Shown here piece after piece: positions 52,997 through 61,045 of a DNA stretch of 64,000 bases (its first letter is position 1; each line of letters begins with the position of its first letter). The DNA is from Paenibacillus sp. HWE-109. GTDB lineage: Bacteria; Bacillota; Bacilli; Paenibacillales; NBRC-103111. The position numbers and the translations under genes are program-made. Below the pieces are notes generated by a model. That model was not told the origin of the DNA. It searched no databases and was given only the letters and a program-made list of their open reading frames with translations. The DNA lies in assembly GCF_022163125.1 (NCBI RefSeq), contig NZ_CP091881.1, forward strand, positions 1,860,001-1,924,000, given 5' to 3'.

Positions 52997-54060
52997 AGAC
53001 CAGGTACAATAATCTGCGAAGTGAAGCATGGAGAATGCCGAATGGCAAACAGAAACTCGCGATAAAGGAAGAAATGATTCGCATTGCGGATGCCTATTTG
53101 ACCGAGCAAGATGCTTACGACTCACGAATGGAGTATACAGATGCGGCTATTGAATGCGGTTGCCCGGAAAGATTGTTTATTTCATTCGCATGGTGTTTAG
53201 CCAAATTCGAGAAGAATCCGAGTGACTATTCAAGTACAACGATTATGTGGCATTATAAATGGGTTCTGAACCATGTTTGGCGTATCCCTCAATTCAGCCT
53301 GGAACAAATTGAACTGCTTTTTGCCGATTTTAAGGAAAAGTGTTTGCAATATGGTTTCTCTTTGAGGGCTTACTATCAACAGCGAGTGAATTTTTATCTT
53401 TCGCAAGGTGATTTAAAAGAAGCCTCCTTACAGTATAAGCAGTGGAGAGAAGCGCCCAGAGATCGCATTTCGGACTGCCAAGCCTGTGAGCAGAATTTAT
53501 TTGGCGTCTACCATTTCAGAATTAATCATTATAAAAGAGGGATGCACGTCCTCAAACCGATCTTAGAAGGAAAACTAAGCTGCCGTACGATTCCACAAAA
53601 TACATACAGCCAAATCATTCATCCGCTGCTTAAATTAGGTGAATTTGACCAAGCGATTCTTACGGCGAATAAAGCGTATAGAGCAATTGAAGGTCCTTCT
53701 TATTTGAAAGAGTACGGTATTTTTATCGAATTCTTCACAGTGGTGAATATGGGGAAAGCCGTCCAATTGTATGAACGTACTATACGCTTGGGATTGGATT
53801 GCAAAGTTGCTTGGGATCGCATGCAATATTTGGTTTCCGTGCGCTTGTTTCTGCAGCAATGGAGCCAAACCAAACGTCGCAAGAAATTGGTGGAATCCGC
53901 TACAGTCACCTTGGACTGGTTGGATGCTGAGATTCACCGATTGGAACAAGCCTTCCAAGCCAGAAACAGGAATGAGTATGTGAAACAATTTATCACAGAG
54001 AAAGAGTTGCAATTCCGCAAATTAATTGCGAAATACAACAAAGCGCGAACAGATAAGTAA
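52993..54060 (+). CDS. Helical TPR-like partner of the HSP90 homologue
   Basis: A 355-residue soluble, mostly helical protein. Its GTG start overlaps the HSP90 stop (GTGA), so the two are translationally coupled. Helix pairs with TPR-like spacing are visible in the second half: KLGEFDQAILTANKAYRAIE, then EFFTVVNMGKAVQLYERTIR, with the last part forming a long coiled helix (AEIHRLEQAFQARNRNEYVK). The first half contains aromatic-rich helices (WCLAKFEKNPSDYSSTTIMW). No catalytic motif is seen. In eukaryotes TPR proteins are HSP90 cochaperones; that is an analogy here, not evidence. I do not recognise a named family. Confidence 0.7.
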   Translation: MKTRYNNLRSEAWRMPNGKQKLAIKEEMIRIADAYLTEQDAYDSRMEYTDAAIECGCPERLFISFAWCLAKFEKNPSDYSSTTIMWHYKWVLNHVWRIPQFSLEQIELLFADFKEKCLQYGFSLRAYYQQRVNFYLSQGDLKEASLQYKQWREAPRDRISDCQACEQNLFGVYHFRINHYKRGMHVLKPILEGKLSCRTIPQNTYSQIIHPLLKLGEFDQAILTANKAYRAIEGPSYLKEYGIFIEFFTVVNMGKAVQLYERTIRLGLDCKVAWDRMQYLVSVRLFLQQWSQTKRRKKLVESATVTLDWLDAEIHRLEQAFQARNRNEYVKQFITEKELQFRKLIAKYNKARTDK

Positions 54061-54095
54061 ACAAACAGATAAAGAAACAAACAGACAAGTAAACA
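54048..54095 (+). repeat. Three tandem copies of a 16-bp repeat over a stop codon
   Basis: AACAGATAAGTAAACA (54048-54063), AACAGATAAAGAAACA (54064-54079) and AACAGACAAGTAAACA (54080-54095). The first copy includes the last codons and stop of the TPR-like gene, so the repeat arose from the gene end. Confidence 0.85.
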
Positions 54096-54119
54096 AAATT
54101 CGGTTGGAGGTTAATCATT

Positions 54120-55114
54120 ATGCAAATTAGAACGTTAGGTCGCAGTGGGCTTGCCGTTTCGGAGCTTTGTTTGGGGACGATGAGTTTTGGCAATACAACC
54201 AGCGAGGCGGATGCCATTCGGATGATCCATCAGTTCAAGGAGCAGGGCGGCAATTTTTGGATACGGCTAATGTGTATGTCGCTGGCCGTTCGGAAGAGAT
54301 TGTAGGCAAAGCGATCAAGGATATTCGCTCAGAGGTTGTTTTAGCCACCAAGGTACGTATGCAAACGGCTGACCATCCGAACGGATCGGGTATTTCGCGC
54401 AAACATATTTTACAAAGCGTGGAAGAGAGCTTGCAGCGGCTCCAGACGGACTATATTGATCTCTATCAAGTTCATGTGTGGGATCATCTAACGCCAATTG
54501 AAGAAACGCTTCGCGCGCTTGATGATCTGGTCACTTCAGGGAAGGTCCGGTATATCGGCTGTTCTAATTTTTTTGCTTGGCATCTGATGAAATCTCTCGC
54601 TTGCAGTGATGCAAACCGCTATGTGCGCTTTATTTCCATCCAGCCGCAGTACAGCCTTGTCAGCCGTGAAATGGATCGTGAAATGATGTCATTATGCTTG
54701 GAAGAGAATGTTGGCGTCATTCCTTGGGCTCCGCTCGGCGGTGGTTTCCTTACTGGCCGTTATACGAGAGAAGAGCCGACATCTGGGCGCCTCTCAGCCA
54801 AAGTGGGCGAAAGTGCTTGGGCATTGCGCGGAACAGAGCGTAATTTCACTATTTTGGATGCTGTCTATTCGGCAGCTAGAGAATTGGATAAGACTCCGGC
54901 GCAGATCGCTCTAGCCTGGTTATTGCAAAGAAAAGGCATCACATCGCCGATTTTTGGTGCAACAACGCTTGAACAATTTGCAGATAATATGGGGGCCGTA
55001 GGTTGGCGAATGCCGCAGGACATCTGGGATCGACTGGATGAAGCAAGCGCTCTTCCTTCCGAATATCCCAACCGTTTCATTGCGAAATTTGCCAGACCTT
55101 ATGCGTCCAATTAA
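54120..55114 (+). pseudogene. Aldo/keto reductase with a one-base frameshift in a T-run
   Basis: Two frames together encode a complete aldo/keto reductase of about 331 residues. The first 45 residues (MQIRTLGRSGLAVSELCLGT start, EQGGNF end) are in the frame of the ATG at 54120. Then the sequence continues one frame over with LDTANVYVAGRSEE. The break is in a run of five T at 54254-54258; a sixth T would restore NFLDTANVY. The rest is intact: VLATKVRM (catalytic lysine), YQVHVWD (histidine), IGCSNFFAW, and ITSPIFGATTLEQ. It follows RBS GGTTGGAGG. It is related to the intact copy at 32954-33955. It may be a recent inactivation, a slippage-prone switch or a sequencing error. Confidence 0.85.
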
Positions 55115-55165
55115 TTGAACCGCATTCAGAATCCGGTGAAATTTTGTGTAAAATGATTTTTTCCG

Positions 55166-55195
55166 TTGACCTCATCGTGGAAGTTTCACTATAAT
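55166..55195 (+). promoter_or_regulatory. Sigma-A promoter of the FusB-like gene
   Basis: TTGACC (55166-55171) and TATAAT (55190-55195) are 18 bp apart. Transcription from about 55202 gives a 5' leader of about 200 nt before the FusB-like ATG. Confidence 0.75.
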
Positions 55196-55229
55196 AACCA
55201 TAACCTAGATGCAAGGGAGTGGTATAGAT

Positions 55230-55277
55230 ATGGCAATAAAAGATTGCCAGATTGGCACAGCCTCATGCAAAGCCTAA
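55230..55277 (+). CDS. 15-residue leader peptide
   Basis: ATG at 55230 with GGGAGTGG about eight bases upstream opens a 15-codon frame encoding MAIKDCQIGTASCKA and ending TAA at 55275-55277. It lies 28 bases into the predicted transcript. Its last codons (GCAAAGCC) are complementary to GGCTTTGC at 55357-55364, which adjoins the hairpin that hides the fusB-like ribosome site. This is the layout of an attenuation leader peptide. Confidence 0.5.
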   Translation: MAIKDCQIGTASCKA

Positions 55278-55404
55278 GTTTAGAGGCGATACTTTGTGTG
55301 GGTTGATCGTGAAATGAAAATCATCGCCCAAGTAAACAAATTCGTTTCTAATACTTGGCTTTGCGCCTTATTCAATAAGTTATCCAATAAGGGGCTGAAC
55401 AAAC
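55266..55404 (+). promoter_or_regulatory. Candidate translational attenuator of the FusB-like gene
   Basis: Possible pairings: leader end TGCAAAGCC-AAGT (55266-55279, one bulge) with ACTTGGCTTTGC (55353-55364); inside it GGCGAT (55285-55290) with ATCGCC (55323-55328); alternatively CCAAGT (55328-55333) with ACTTGG (55353-55358). CCTTATT (55366-55372) pairs with AATAAGG (55386-55392), which buries most of the ribosome site AAGGGG (55389-55394). Ribosome stalling on the leader would rearrange the first pair and could free the site. Staphylococcal fusB is known to be induced by such a mechanism. Confidence 0.5.
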
Positions 55405-55405
55405 C

Positions 55406-56059
55406 ATGTATAAACCATTTATTAGAAACCATCAATATAATTTTATGAAGAAACAAGCCGACCTGCTGCAAAATACACTTAGAACCAATGCAGATCTCAA
55501 AGTCTTGGAATCGGTGAAATATAGCGTTCAAAGCAAAATTGTCGACCTATTTCCGGATGTTCCTGATAGCGAAAAAGCCATGCTGGGAAGCATTTCTACC
55601 GTGGAAAAAGCGGAGGATTTCCAAGCTTATCTGCGGCAGTTTGTGCCGTATGTATCGGAATTTCCAGCCATCACGGAGAAACAGATTCAGAAGTTATTTC
55701 CCAAAAATAAAAAGCTCAAGGTCCCGGATTTATCCGCGATCGATTATCGGTACATCACGTATCTGAGTTGGGTGGATATCTCCACGAATAAGTTGTTTCT
55801 GGTGTATCATCAGAACGGGCAATTCGTGGGAATTGAAGGGAAGTACACGCTGACTTCTAAGAAAAACTTCTGCTTCTTATGCAATCGGTTTGAGGAGCTT
55901 GTTCTGTTCTCCGCCGTTTCCAAAACAAGGCCAGCGAAGTCCTCACCGGACTACTACAAATCTGTGGGCAACTACTTGTGCATGGATAGTCAGGCATGTA
56001 ATAAGAACATCACAGATACGTTGGCACTGGAAAAATTTATTGCTGCAGTTGTTGGTTAG
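55406..56059 (+). CDS. FusB/FusC-family EF-G-binding protein
   Basis: A 217-residue protein matching the FusB family in length and layout: a helical N-terminal region that contacts EF-G (about 1-105), then a C-terminal zinc finger domain with KKNFCFLCNRFEEL and GNYLCMDSQACNK. The four metal cysteines are Cys156, Cys159, Cys192 and Cys198. FusB proteins bind ribosome-stalled EF-G and release it, giving fusidic acid resistance; chromosomal homologues in Bacilli and Listeria can confer it too. The ATG lies 11 bases after AAGGGG, in a sequestering hairpin. It is a single-gene unit with its own promoter and terminator. Confidence 0.88.
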   Translation: MYKPFIRNHQYNFMKKQADLLQNTLRTNADLKVLESVKYSVQSKIVDLFPDVPDSEKAMLGSISTVEKAEDFQAYLRQFVPYVSEFPAITEKQIQKLFPKNKKLKVPDLSAIDYRYITYLSWVDISTNKLFLVYHQNGQFVGIEGKYTLTSKKNFCFLCNRFEELVLFSAVSKTRPAKSSPDYYKSVGNYLCMDSQACNKNITDTLALEKFIAAVVG

Positions 56060-56074
56060 ATGATGTGAGAATAG

Positions 56075-56121
56075 GGGCTGCTCCCGCGAGGTTAATGAAC
56101 CTAGGGAGCAGCCCTTCTTTT
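56075..56121 (+). terminator. Terminator after the FusB-like gene
   Basis: GGGCTGCTCCC pairs with GGGAGCAGCCC, with an inner AGGTT/AACCT stem, followed by TTCTTTT. It shares 16 identical bases with the terminator at 8937-8978. Confidence 0.9.
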
Positions 56122-56343
56122 ATGTATCCACTATACTCCGGTTTTCACCTTCAATATCTTCAAATCTCCTCCAAAACTCCAAAAGCGGTTTTTGAAATCT
56201 TCATTTCTCATCTTTCTTCCATTACAAGAGGAGGTCCGATTGGATATACTGAATAAGTAGGGGCGAATGATGCTGCAACGTATCAAATGCTCACCTTTGC
56301 AGTAAGAGTTAGCACAAATAAGTGATACACGAGGGAGACATCA

Positions 56344-58161
56344 ATGATGAGAATATGGGCATGGCTCACACCGCACAAATTAAGAAACAAGCTGTGGCTC
56401 GCTTTTCTATGTTTTATCATCTTCCCGTTGTCCATCTTAATGATTTATTTTTTCTATCACATTCAAATGACGCTGCAGGATAAAGTCAGCCAAAGCAGCC
56501 ACGAGCAGCTCATTCGAATGGAGCAGTCGCTGGACGATCTGATGACGATTGTGTTTAAAACGCTTCTCTTAATTGAAAGCGATTCCACGATTGGTAATAT
56601 CCTGAAGCATCCTGACAACTACACGGTGTTGGAGCGGAGAAACCTGATAGAAGAAAAGATTGTTCATATTGACAGCAGTCTTTTTTTGTTCAATTCCCCA
56701 TTTGTATTTTACACAATCGCGGATTTTCACCAAAATTTGTACACGTCGTTCCAGCCTGACGAAAAGCTTGACGCACAGAAATTCTTCGAGTTGCCAACCG
56801 TACAAAAGGTAATTAACCAAAGAATTGAGACCGTTTGGGTTCCACAAGACGACAATTATTTGGCTGCGGAACGCAAGAGCAGTCCTTATTTGATTACGTT
56901 GTTTGCACTGCTGCGGGATTCGCGGAATGAAGCGTACGGCGTAACGCGCATCAGCATGAATTATGCAAACTGGTTTCATAATGTGACCAAAAAACAGGAA
57001 AGCCCTCAAGACTATTTGCTCATGAGCAGTGAAGGCGAGTTGTTGGCGCATACGGCGATGTTAAGCGAGTGGACGGATCGGATGAAAACCAGCATCCTCA
57101 ATCATGGCGAAGGCAGCGGTTATTTTACCGATCACGGATCGAAAATGCTCGTCAATTACACTTATAACCCCAGGCTCCGTTTGTATCTGGTTAACCGCAT
57201 TCCACTGGATTCCCTGTATGAAGAAATCAACAAGATTAAACATAAGTACATTGTCGCCTTTTTTTCGCTAACGATTTTGTTTGTGTTCATGACCTATTTC
57301 ATTTCCCGAACAGTGACCAACCCTCTAAATCGACTGCAGTTAAAAATGAGCAAGGCTGTTAATCAACGACTGAATGTATATTTGCCGACCGATTCATACA
57401 GAGGGGAAATTTTGCAATTAACGGTCGCATTCAACCAGATGATGTCCGATTTAAACGCGATGATTGAAGAACTGAAAAGGGAGCAAAAGCAGCGGGAAGC
57501 GGTTCGTTTTCAGATGCTGCTGTCGCAAATGAATCCTCATTTCCTGTTGAACACGCTCAACACCGTGAAAGGCATTGCGCTGCGCGATAAAAACAAGGAG
57601 ATTACGGAAATATGCTTGTCTTTGGGCGATCTGCTGGAGACGAGTCTCAATTCCGAAGTCGAATTGATCCGGCTGGAAGATGAATTGGTCCTGGTAGAAG
57701 CATTTGTTCGCATCCAACAATATCGTTACAAGAAATGGTTCGAGATCTCGCTCGAATGCGATGAGCGGCTCCGATGCGCGTTAGTTCCCAAACTAAGCCT
57801 GCAACCGATCGTGGAAAATGCCATTTTTCACGGATTTTGCATACTTGAAGGACAAGGGATTATCCGTATTGGCGTGAAGGAGGAGAACCATCAGTTAGTT
57901 CTCGAAATTCAAGATAACGGCATCGGGATTCATCATACGAAGATTCCGGATATGGCCCCTCCGCGTAGAAGGCAGAAGATCGGCATTAAAAATTTGCAGG
58001 AAAGGCTGGATTTGCTGTTCAAGGAAAACGCCAAATTGGAGTTTGTTCCCATTCCGCAAGGAACCCTGGTTCGCATCCAATTGCCGCTGCTGCTGTCCCC
58101 GCCTTTCTCGAAAGGGGGTGCCGCAGATGAAATGGAAATCGATATTGATCGTGGAAGATGA
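56344..58161 (+). CDS. YesM-type sensor histidine kinase (second)
   Basis: A 605-residue membrane kinase: helix 1 (LWLAFLCFIIFPLSILMIYF), an extracellular sensor of about 250 residues, helix 2 (IVAFFSLTILFVFMTYFI), HAMP linker, His_kinase domain with MLLSQMNPHFLLNTLNTVKG and HATPase domain with LSLQPIVENAIFHGF and QDNGIGI. The start ATG is doubled at 56344 and 56347 behind GAGGGAG. The last 35 bases overlap the response-regulator gene. Substrates are unknown; the ABC importer and enolase-type enzyme downstream suggest a sugar or sugar acid (inference). Confidence 0.93.
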   Translation: MMRIWAWLTPHKLRNKLWLAFLCFIIFPLSILMIYFFYHIQMTLQDKVSQSSHEQLIRMEQSLDDLMTIVFKTLLLIESDSTIGNILKHPDNYTVLERRNLIEEKIVHIDSSLFLFNSPFVFYTIADFHQNLYTSFQPDEKLDAQKFFELPTVQKVINQRIETVWVPQDDNYLAAERKSSPYLITLFALLRDSRNEAYGVTRISMNYANWFHNVTKKQESPQDYLLMSSEGELLAHTAMLSEWTDRMKTSILNHGEGSGYFTDHGSKMLVNYTYNPRLRLYLVNRIPLDSLYEEINKIKHKYIVAFFSLTILFVFMTYFISRTVTNPLNRLQLKMSKAVNQRLNVYLPTDSYRGEILQLTVAFNQMMSDLNAMIEELKREQKQREAVRFQMLLSQMNPHFLLNTLNTVKGIALRDKNKEITEICLSLGDLLETSLNSEVELIRLEDELVLVEAFVRIQQYRYKKWFEISLECDERLRCALVPKLSLQPIVENAIFHGFCILEGQGIIRIGVKEENHQLVLEIQDNGIGIHHTKIPDMAPPRRRQKIGIKNLQERLDLLFKENAKLEFVPIPQGTLVRIQLPLLLSPPFSKGGAADEMEIDIDRGR

Positions 58162-59599
58162 ACAGTTTACAAGAGACATGCTTCGCGAAATTATCGATTG
58201 GGAAAGCGCGGGCTTGCGTCTGGCTGGCGAAGCCGGCAACGGCCTCGAGGCGCTCGCTTTCATACGGGAGCATAAGCCGGATATTGTCATCTGTGATATT
58301 ATCATGCCTTTGATGGACGGCGTGGAATTGCTGCAAAAGGTTCGCGAAGAACAGATTGACAGCAAGTTCATCATGCTAAGCTGCGCCAACGATTTCGATT
58401 ATGCGCGTCAGGCTTTGGAATATGGAGCGTCCAATTATATTTTGAAGCTGTCGCTGAGCGCTGAGAAGCTGCAGGAAACGTTGAAGAAAGTGAGGCGGGA
58501 GTTGGATCTGCATGCCTCCCGGCGCACGCATTTGGAAATTGACAGCTATTACAGTATGATGTGGGACCGGGTGTGGGGAAGGTCCGGCGCAGACGCGGAG
58601 GAACCTGCCGTTCCTCTGGAAGGCGATTCGTCCCGAAGACTGGCGGTGGCCGTATGTGCGGACGCCATAGCGAATTCCCGGCGGATGGAGACGATGGTGA
58701 CATCGGAGGAACCGCATATCCTCCGCGATGCCATCGTGCATGTTTTTAACAAGATGGGAGTCGCTTCGGTATTTTATTGGTTGCCTGCGGAATGCGATCT
58801 GCGTCCTTCGCAGGAAGAAGCCGGGTTTCTGCTGTCCCCCGTCGTGGCACCCAAGGATTTGCTGCCCGCATGGAGAGGGGCGTTGATGGAGTTCGATCAG
58901 GTTTGGTATGGAAAACAGGTCGCAAACAGGATATCCTCCTTGCAGCGGCTAAGAAAGAATGCTGAATTTCACGGATGGGAATATGAACGGAAACTAATTT
59001 GGAGTTTTGAAAATTTCAAGCGGGATGATTGCGCGGGCATTTTGCGCCAACTTTGGTCCGAATTGTCCGCATATTTGGTGCCTATGTATCAGATAAAGGA
59101 AGCTTGTATCGCTTGGGATCAAATGTTTCGGCGAATCGCCCAGGTTCCTTCCGGAGGTCAAGAGGCGATTGTGCAGGCGGCAACGGCGAATGAGCTTCTC
59201 TGGACAATGATCGGCCGCGTTAACGGCTATCTGGATGCCCGGCTGTCGTCGCAATCTGGCGAGATCAGCAGTCACCCGCAAATCACTCAGGTTCTTGCGT
59301 ATATCCGGCAAAATTTTGAAAAGGATATTACTGTGAAAATGTTGGCGAAAATCGTTGTTCTTGACGATACCTACCTGAGCAATTTGTTCAAAAAGGAGAC
59401 TGGAGTCAACCTGATCAGTTTTATTCATCAGTACAGAATCGAAAGATCGCTTGCGCTTTTACGGGAAACGACGGTGTCGATCGAAGAAATCGCGAGGCAG
59501 GTCGGATTTATGGACATCAATTATTTCGTGCGCATTTTCAAGCGGTACAAGGGCATTGCTCCGGGGCATTACCGCAAAACGCATCACGGCAATATGTGA
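58127..59599 (+). CDS. YesN-type response regulator (second)
   Basis: A 490-residue regulator. Receiver domain about 4-122 with Glu10-Asp11, phospho-acceptor Asp57 in IVICDIIMPLMDG and a later lysine in YILKLS. A central region of unknown fold lies at about 140-380. The AraC helix-turn-helix pair is at the C-terminus (VKMLAKIVVLDDTYLSNLFK, then EEIARQVGFMDINYFVRIFK). The ATG at 58127 sits inside the kinase gene behind AAAGGGGG. It should control the importer genes that follow 97 bp downstream. Confidence 0.93.
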   Translation: MKWKSILIVEDEQFTRDMLREIIDWESAGLRLAGEAGNGLEALAFIREHKPDIVICDIIMPLMDGVELLQKVREEQIDSKFIMLSCANDFDYARQALEYGASNYILKLSLSAEKLQETLKKVRRELDLHASRRTHLEIDSYYSMMWDRVWGRSGADAEEPAVPLEGDSSRRLAVAVCADAIANSRRMETMVTSEEPHILRDAIVHVFNKMGVASVFYWLPAECDLRPSQEEAGFLLSPVVAPKDLLPAWRGALMEFDQVWYGKQVANRISSLQRLRKNAEFHGWEYERKLIWSFENFKRDDCAGILRQLWSELSAYLVPMYQIKEACIAWDQMFRRIAQVPSGGQEAIVQAATANELLWTMIGRVNGYLDARLSSQSGEISSHPQITQVLAYIRQNFEKDITVKMLAKIVVLDDTYLSNLFKKETGVNLISFIHQYRIERSLALLRETTVSIEEIARQVGFMDINYFVRIFKRYKGIAPGHYRKTHHGNM

Positions 59600-59632
59600 A
59601 TTATGCTAGAAACGCAAATGTTCTGTCACTTA

Positions 59633-59646
59633 TGGGATCGCTTTCA
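59633..59646 (+). promoter_or_regulatory. Possible cre site before the sugar importer
   Basis: TGGGATCGCTTTCA matches the CcpA cre consensus except at two positions. It lies about 50 bp before the binding-protein start and just before a TAAAAT -10-like box at 59653-59658. Matches of this quality also occur by chance. Confidence 0.35.
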
Positions 59647-59695
59647 TATTGTTAAAATGGAGATGTATCAACCAGATTCAATGGGGAGGGTCAAT

Positions 59696-61030
59696 ATGAA
59701 AGCGCGGAGAATGTCGTCGTTGTTAGTAAGTTTGGTGTTGTCACTTGGGCTCGTTGCCTGCAGTACATCGGCTCCGGCGCCCGAAAAGCCTGCTGAGAAG
59801 AGCGGCAAGCAGGAGGAGGCTGCAAAAACGGAACCGATCAAATTGATGTTTTGGGGAGGGGTTCCCGAAGATGCCGGTCCGAAGGAAGTGGTCGAGACCT
59901 GGAACAAGGCGAATCCCGATATTCAGGTGGAATATGTTCGCTATGTCAATGACGATGCGGGGAATTTAAAGCTGGATACGGCGCTCTTGACCGGGCAGCA
60001 GATCGACTTGTTCGCTACGTATTTGCTGCCGCGGCTGGAGCAAAGAACGAAAGCGGGGTACACGCTTAACCTGAGTGAATTCAAGGATTACGACATCGAC
60101 AAAATGATGGGTCCGGCAGCGGCTGATTGGAAAATCAACGACAAATACTATGCGCTGCCCACGAAATTTATCAAAGAATTGTTTTTCCTGAACAAAGACG
60201 CGCTTGACAAAGCAGGGTTGCCGGTGCCTTACGAATGGACCTGGGAGGACGTGCGGGAATACTCGACGAAATTAAAAGCGCAGAACAAATGGGGTCTGGT
60301 TCAGGATACGGGCACGGGCTACCATGTCGCTTCCCTTGACGGTTCCCTGGTCGCGCAAGGATATACGAAGGCGGACGGTACATCGAACTTCGACAATCCA
60401 TATATCAAAACGTATTTACAAATGCTCCACGACATGATGCATACCGATAAAACGACTCCTACGCTGGCCGAACAAATTTCGACCAAAATGCCGGTTGAGG
60501 CTACGTTTCTCAAAGGAGAGGCATTCATGTTCAACGGCGGCAATTATGCATTCCGTTTTACCAACAATTTGAAAGATTATCCACGGAATTTCAAAATCGC
60601 TCTGGCGCCGCCGCCAAAAGGGGTCAACAAGGATCAAAAAGACTTCAAAGTATTCAGCGGATTAGGCGATGCGATTTCAATCAACGCCAAGACGGCTCAT
60701 AAAGAAGCGGCATGGAAGTTTCTGAAATGGTACGCCGATGGTGGAATGCTGCCTATGGCCAAAGGAGGACGTCTGCCGTCTTCGAAAGCGGTGAATCGGG
60801 AACAGGTGCTGAAGCTGCTGTTGGGAGATGCGAAGGACACGTATGATGTGCCGTCGCTGGAAAAAACATTGTACCACGAGATGCCCTCTTATGTGCCGAA
60901 ACTGAATCAGCAGATCGTCGATATGCGGAGAGAAGAATACGAAAAATATTTGATCAACAAGCAGCCGCTCAACCAGACGATCGACAATATGGTAAAGCGT
61001 CATAACGAATATTTGAAAAATGCCAAATGA
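59696..61030 (+). CDS. Carbohydrate ABC transporter substrate-binding lipoprotein (second importer)
   Basis: A 444-residue family-1 solute-binding protein. The lipobox is SLGLVACSTSA, followed by a Pro/Ala/Glu/Lys linker (residues about 23-42), and the fold begins IKLMFWGGVPEDAG. Later landmarks are YALPTKFIKELFFLNKDALD, AQGYTKADGTSNFDNPYIK and INAKTAHKEAAWKFLKWY. The ATG at 59696 has GGGGAGGG five bases upstream; earlier ATGs in frame would prefix a non-signal region. It delivers a sugar to the next two permeases. Confidence 0.93.
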   Translation: MKARRMSSLLVSLVLSLGLVACSTSAPAPEKPAEKSGKQEEAAKTEPIKLMFWGGVPEDAGPKEVVETWNKANPDIQVEYVRYVNDDAGNLKLDTALLTGQQIDLFATYLLPRLEQRTKAGYTLNLSEFKDYDIDKMMGPAAADWKINDKYYALPTKFIKELFFLNKDALDKAGLPVPYEWTWEDVREYSTKLKAQNKWGLVQDTGTGYHVASLDGSLVAQGYTKADGTSNFDNPYIKTYLQMLHDMMHTDKTTPTLAEQISTKMPVEATFLKGEAFMFNGGNYAFRFTNNLKDYPRNFKIALAPPPKGVNKDQKDFKVFSGLGDAISINAKTAHKEAAWKFLKWYADGGMLPMAKGGRLPSSKAVNREQVLKLLLGDAKDTYDVPSLEKTLYHEMPSYVPKLNQQIVDMRREEYEKYLINKQPLNQTIDNMVKRHNEYLKNAK

Positions 61031-61045
61031 TCTTGGAGAACCGGT

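Noticed and set aside
51212..54060. Calling the HSP90/TPR pair a phage-defence system
   Set aside because: No nuclease, toxin, integrase or other defence gene nearby; only the gene pairing itself is seen.
58371..58752. Several minus-strand frames inside the second YesN gene
   Set aside because: They arise from GC-rich codons; the plus-strand regulator is intact across them.
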